DNA from: Alphaproteobacteria bacterium UBA7691
Lineage (GTDB): Bacteria; Pseudomonadota; Alphaproteobacteria; Ferrovibrionales; Ferrovibrionaceae
Assembly (NCBI GenBank): GCA_002482765.1
Contig: DLGP01000148.1
Location: 22,316-36,913 of the forward strand
DNA: 14,598 nucleotides
Direction: 5' to 3'
Shown here: one piece after another, positions 12,123 to 14,598 of the stretch
Layout: every line of letters starts with the position of its first letter
Position numbering within the stretch: the stretch's first letter is position 1
Program-made: the position numbers and the translations under genes
Notes under the pieces: model-generated
Seen by the model: the letters and a program-made list of their open reading frames with translations, nothing else
Told to the model about the DNA's origin: nothing
Database searches by the model: none

Positions 12123-14598
12123 TCATTCACGTTTGCTTAGGCCGGCAGCGGCCTGTAGGGCGGCGATTTCGGCGCGTAATTCCTCAATCAGCGCGGCGCT
12201 GTGGCGAAGATGCGGCGCCTCGGCATCCAGCACGATCAGGAAGGCGCGGTATTTCAGCCCCCGGCGGTCAACTTTCGCGGCTTTTGACGGTGCCTCGCCC
12301 AGGCCGGAATCGCACACGATATCAATCAGCCGCTCCACGGCATGCAGGCGGCCCCAGAGATAGTCGTTTTCCCGGTGTGGCCGGCTGAAGAAGGCACCGA
12401 AACGGCCAAAATTGATGCCTTTCAGGGTGTTGTTGGCCCGGATTGCGTTGGCATCCTCGGGGCTGATGCGATCAATGCGGATTTCGTTGAACTCGCCAAG
12501 GTCGCGCCAATTGGTGATGGTGAAGGTCAGCACATCCCAGAAGGCGAAGCCGATATAACTTTCCAGGATGTCGCGCCGTGCGGTCTGGCTCCAATCCGCC
12601 GGATGCAGGGTGGCCAGCAGGGCATCCAACCGGTTGGTGGCGGCATTGAGTGCGATGTCGCGGTTGAGATGCTCAACGATGGCATCGATCTCATGCAGAT
12701 GCGCATCGGCAAATTCGGCCGCATCGCGCGCCAGTTTTTCTGGCTCCTGCGGCTCAATGCGGCGCTGGAAAAGCTGGCGGATAAGCGCCGCGCTGTCAGC
12801 GGCAACAAAGGCGCCGGTATCATAGCGCCGCAGGCTTTCCAGTTCCTCATACAGCAGGCGCTTGAGCTGATTGAGCTGCACCGGATCAAGCCCGGCCTGA
12901 TCCGGCTCGCCCACCTTGCCATAGAGCAGGTTCAGGCGTTGCAGCAGGAAACGCAGCCGGCGCTGGCGGAAAGCCACATCAAAGCCCAGCAGGAAACGCA
13001 CCCAGGGCGGCAAGGCATCGCGGCTGCTGGCCAGGCTGGTGGGGGCATAGCCGGCAGCGGTGGAGCAGACCTGGCGGATTTTGGCCCAGCGGTCGAAGGC
13101 CAGGGCGATCCAGCTTGCCTCGATCGAACCATCGCGATGCGCGCAGACCTGGGCCAGTTGCTTGGCCACAAAAGCCTGCACCGCGCCCAGCTTGAGGCGG
13201 ATATAGCCCTCATAGGCAAAGCCGGCATCATGCGCGGCGCGCGCGCTGGCAGCCAGGCGCCAGGCGCGGAGTTGCTCCTCGCTCAGCGGCTCGTCGCGCC
13301 CGGACGGCGCATGTTCGGCCACCAGGCGGGCAATCTGCGGCTGGGTGGCATCGATGATGCCGCGCAGATGGCGCACGCGCTCGTTGAAGCGGTTGACCCA
13401 GATCAGTTCATCCGAGATCGGCTCGTTGCGCGGCAAATCCGACAGCGCGCCTTTCAGGGGAAGGAAAAAGCCCGGCACGCGGCCGGTGGGCGGCGGCGGT
13501 GGGCGCAGCGGCGCCGGATCGATATAGACCAGCCGGCGATCCACCTGGCGATAAGCCGGGCGGCCGCGGATCGCCTTCATCGCCGAGGCGAAAGGTTTGT
13601 TGTTGAGCACGCCGCCATCAACAAAGGACGTCAGCGCCGGGTCCAGACCGGCAGCGATATACTCACCAAAATTGCGTTTCAGGAAGGCGGCCTTGCCATC
13701 CCAAACCCGGCCGCGCTCAGCCAGGATCTGATCGATGTCGGAAAGCTGCGCCGGTGGAAAGGCGCCGGGAAAAGCCGAGGTGGCGCGGCCGGCAAAGGCC
13801 AGGGCGGCGGCATCGGCACGGGTCAGGTCGGAACTTTCCTCGCCATTCTGCCAGCGCCGATAGTGGAATTTCAGCACATGGCGATGCTCGCGGTCGCGCA
13901 CAAAGGGCGGATCGTGGATCGGGATATGGCGCAGATAGCCATAAAAATCGGTGACGGTGACAAACAGATCAAGCTGCAAGCCGGCCGGCATCAGCGAGGC
14001 GCCGGGTTCGGCCGGCTCGCCCATCGCTTCCAGGCCCTTGAACAGTTTGCGCGCCAGATGCAGGCCGTCAAAAGGCGGCTCGAACCAGCGCGAGCGGGTG
14101 AAGAGCGACACTTTGGCAAGGATTTCGGGATCGGCCAGCAGGCGGCCCAGGCGTGAGCGCGCGGCGAGCCAGAGCACCGGCCGCATGAACCATTTGCTCC
14201 AGGGCGCGGCACGTTTTGACGCATCGAGCAGCTTCGACACATCGGCCTGCTTGAGCCACAGGTCACGGAAATGATTGAGCCGCAGATCATGCGCCAGGGC
14301 GCGGGCCAGCATGATGCCGTTGATGCCGCCGGCCGAGGCGCCGGCAATCACATCAACAATAACGCGCAATTCCACATGCCGGCTGAGATCGCGCAGCAAT
14401 TCAAAATAGATCGCCTCGGTATCATGCGGATGGGCCTGGCCGGCCTCGGTATCGGCATAGGTCAGGCTTTCACGGCTGCCTTTGGGCAGGGTGTGAAACG
14501 CCTTGGAGGCGCGCACCAGCTTGAGAATTTCCTTCGACACGCCATGCATGTAGATGGCGAGCGACACGCCGCCAAAACACACCAAGGCCAGCCGGAGT
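12123..14598 (-). CDS. Patatin-related protein with DUF3376-type C-terminus (5' end outside window)
   Basis: The frame is open to the right edge. The nearest start-like codon (TTG 14585) is not the real start, because LRLALVCFGGVSLAIYMHGV, the usual N-terminus of this family, continues past it. About 824 residues are visible. Patatin features are the glycine-rich oxyanion region CFGGVSLA, the nucleophile serine in GASAGG (Ser at 14334-14336) and the catalytic aspartate in SFVDGGVLNNKPF (Asp at 13617-13619). The C-terminal half (FGAFFSRPHRENDYLWGRLHAVERLID) fits the DUF3376/TIGR03607 patatin-related group. These proteins are presumed Ser-Asp lipid hydrolases; bacterial physiological roles are mostly unknown. 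No signal peptide is visible in the part seen. It lies 93 bp upstream of the PPIase gene on the same strand. No defence or secretion gene is adjacent within view. Confidence 0.9.
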   Translation of the reverse strand, partial: LRLALVCFGGVSLAIYMHGVSKEILKLVRASKAFHTLPKGSRESLTYADTEAGQAHPHDTEAIYFELLRDLSRHVELRVIVDVIAGASAGGINGIMLARALAHDLRLNHFRDLWLKQADVSKLLDASKRAAPWSKWFMRPVLWLAARSRLGRLLADPEILAKVSLFTRSRWFEPPFDGLHLARKLFKGLEAMGEPAEPGASLMPAGLQLDLFVTVTDFYGYLRHIPIHDPPFVRDREHRHVLKFHYRRWQNGEESSDLTRADAAALAFAGRATSAFPGAFPPAQLSDIDQILAERGRVWDGKAAFLKRNFGEYIAAGLDPALTSFVDGGVLNNKPFASAMKAIRGRPAYRQVDRRLVYIDPAPLRPPPPPTGRVPGFFLPLKGALSDLPRNEPISDELIWVNRFNERVRHLRGIIDATQPQIARLVAEHAPSGRDEPLSEEQLRAWRLAASARAAHDAGFAYEGYIRLKLGAVQAFVAKQLAQVCAHRDGSIEASWIALAFDRWAKIRQVCSTAAGYAPTSLASSRDALPPWVRFLLGFDVAFRQRRLRFLLQRLNLLYGKVGEPDQAGLDPVQLNQLKRLLYEELESLRRYDTGAFVAADSAALIRQLFQRRIEPQEPEKLARDAAEFADAHLHEIDAIVEHLNRDIALNAATNRLDALLATLHPADWSQTARRDILESYIGFAFWDVLTFTITNWRDLGEFNEIRIDRISPEDANAIRANNTLKGINFGRFGAFFSRPHRENDYLWGRLHAVERLIDIVCDSGLGEAPSKAAKVDRRGLKYRAFLIVLDAEAPHLRHSAALIEELRAEIAALQAAAGLSKRE

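Noticed and set aside
12342..14156. 604-codon open frame on the plus strand
   Set aside because: It is antisense to the patatin-related gene. Its sequence is Gly/Ala/Gln/Arg-rich without family motifs, as expected for a shadow frame in GC-rich DNA.
12123..14598. Patatin protein as the effector of a CBASS-type defence system
   Set aside because: No nucleotide cyclase, HORMA or ubiquitin-like gene is in the window. The DUF3376-type C-terminus is unlike the short CapV-type effectors. Upstream sequence is missing, so this is unsupported rather than excluded.

Overview
The window is ordinary high-GC chromosomal DNA. It probably comes from an alphaproteobacterium, perhaps of the Rhodospirillales type. 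The clues are the peptidyl-prolyl isomerase-argJ-mutT gene order, a YbbN-like thioredoxin, MsrQ with the C-terminal extension I associate with this class, a PleC/DivJ-like histidine kinase module, and a response regulator ending in an FGPDRRRR-type basic tail. This placement rests on remembered family features, not on a search. I see no CRISPR array, tRNA, rRNA, insertion sequence or phage gene.

Left part (1-3098): the first 60 codons of a thioredoxin-domain protein run leftward off the edge. A 286-bp intergenic region follows, with a strong-looking sigma-54 (-24/-12) promoter pointing right. It precedes an ammonium-transporter/histidine-kinase fusion (469-2589), which looks like a membrane ammonium sensor. 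Next is a small [2Fe-2S] subunit of the isoquinoline 1-oxidoreductase/xanthine dehydrogenase type, with no molybdenum subunit visible beside it. Between it and the next, convergent gene lies a 96-bp paired palindromic repeat whose two arms differ by compensatory changes.

Middle part (3237-9446): a leftward pair encodes an Ldh_2-type 2-hydroxyacid dehydrogenase and an MhpD-type hydratase/decarboxylase. Rightward follow a small BamE-like lipoprotein and MsrQ, the membrane haem subunit of periplasmic methionine sulfoxide reductase. An EamA/DMT exporter gene converges on msrQ with a 161-bp overlap and is divergent from a LysR regulator that carries a T-N11-A dyad over its own ribosome-binding site. 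After the LysR gene come a single-domain response regulator and an HPt-like phosphotransfer protein, overlapping by 4 bp.

Right part (9455-14598): a leftward block encodes a parvulin-type PPIase, ArgJ (arginine biosynthesis) and MutT (nucleotide-pool sanitation), with the argJ stop directly abutting the mutT start. Upstream of it, also leftward, a large patatin-related (DUF3376-type) lipase-like protein runs off the right edge.

Most genes are housekeeping or common accessory functions. The least ordinary items are the Amt-kinase fusion with its sigma-54 promoter, the covarying paired palindrome, and the coupled receiver/HPt pair, which might or might not belong to the same signalling route.
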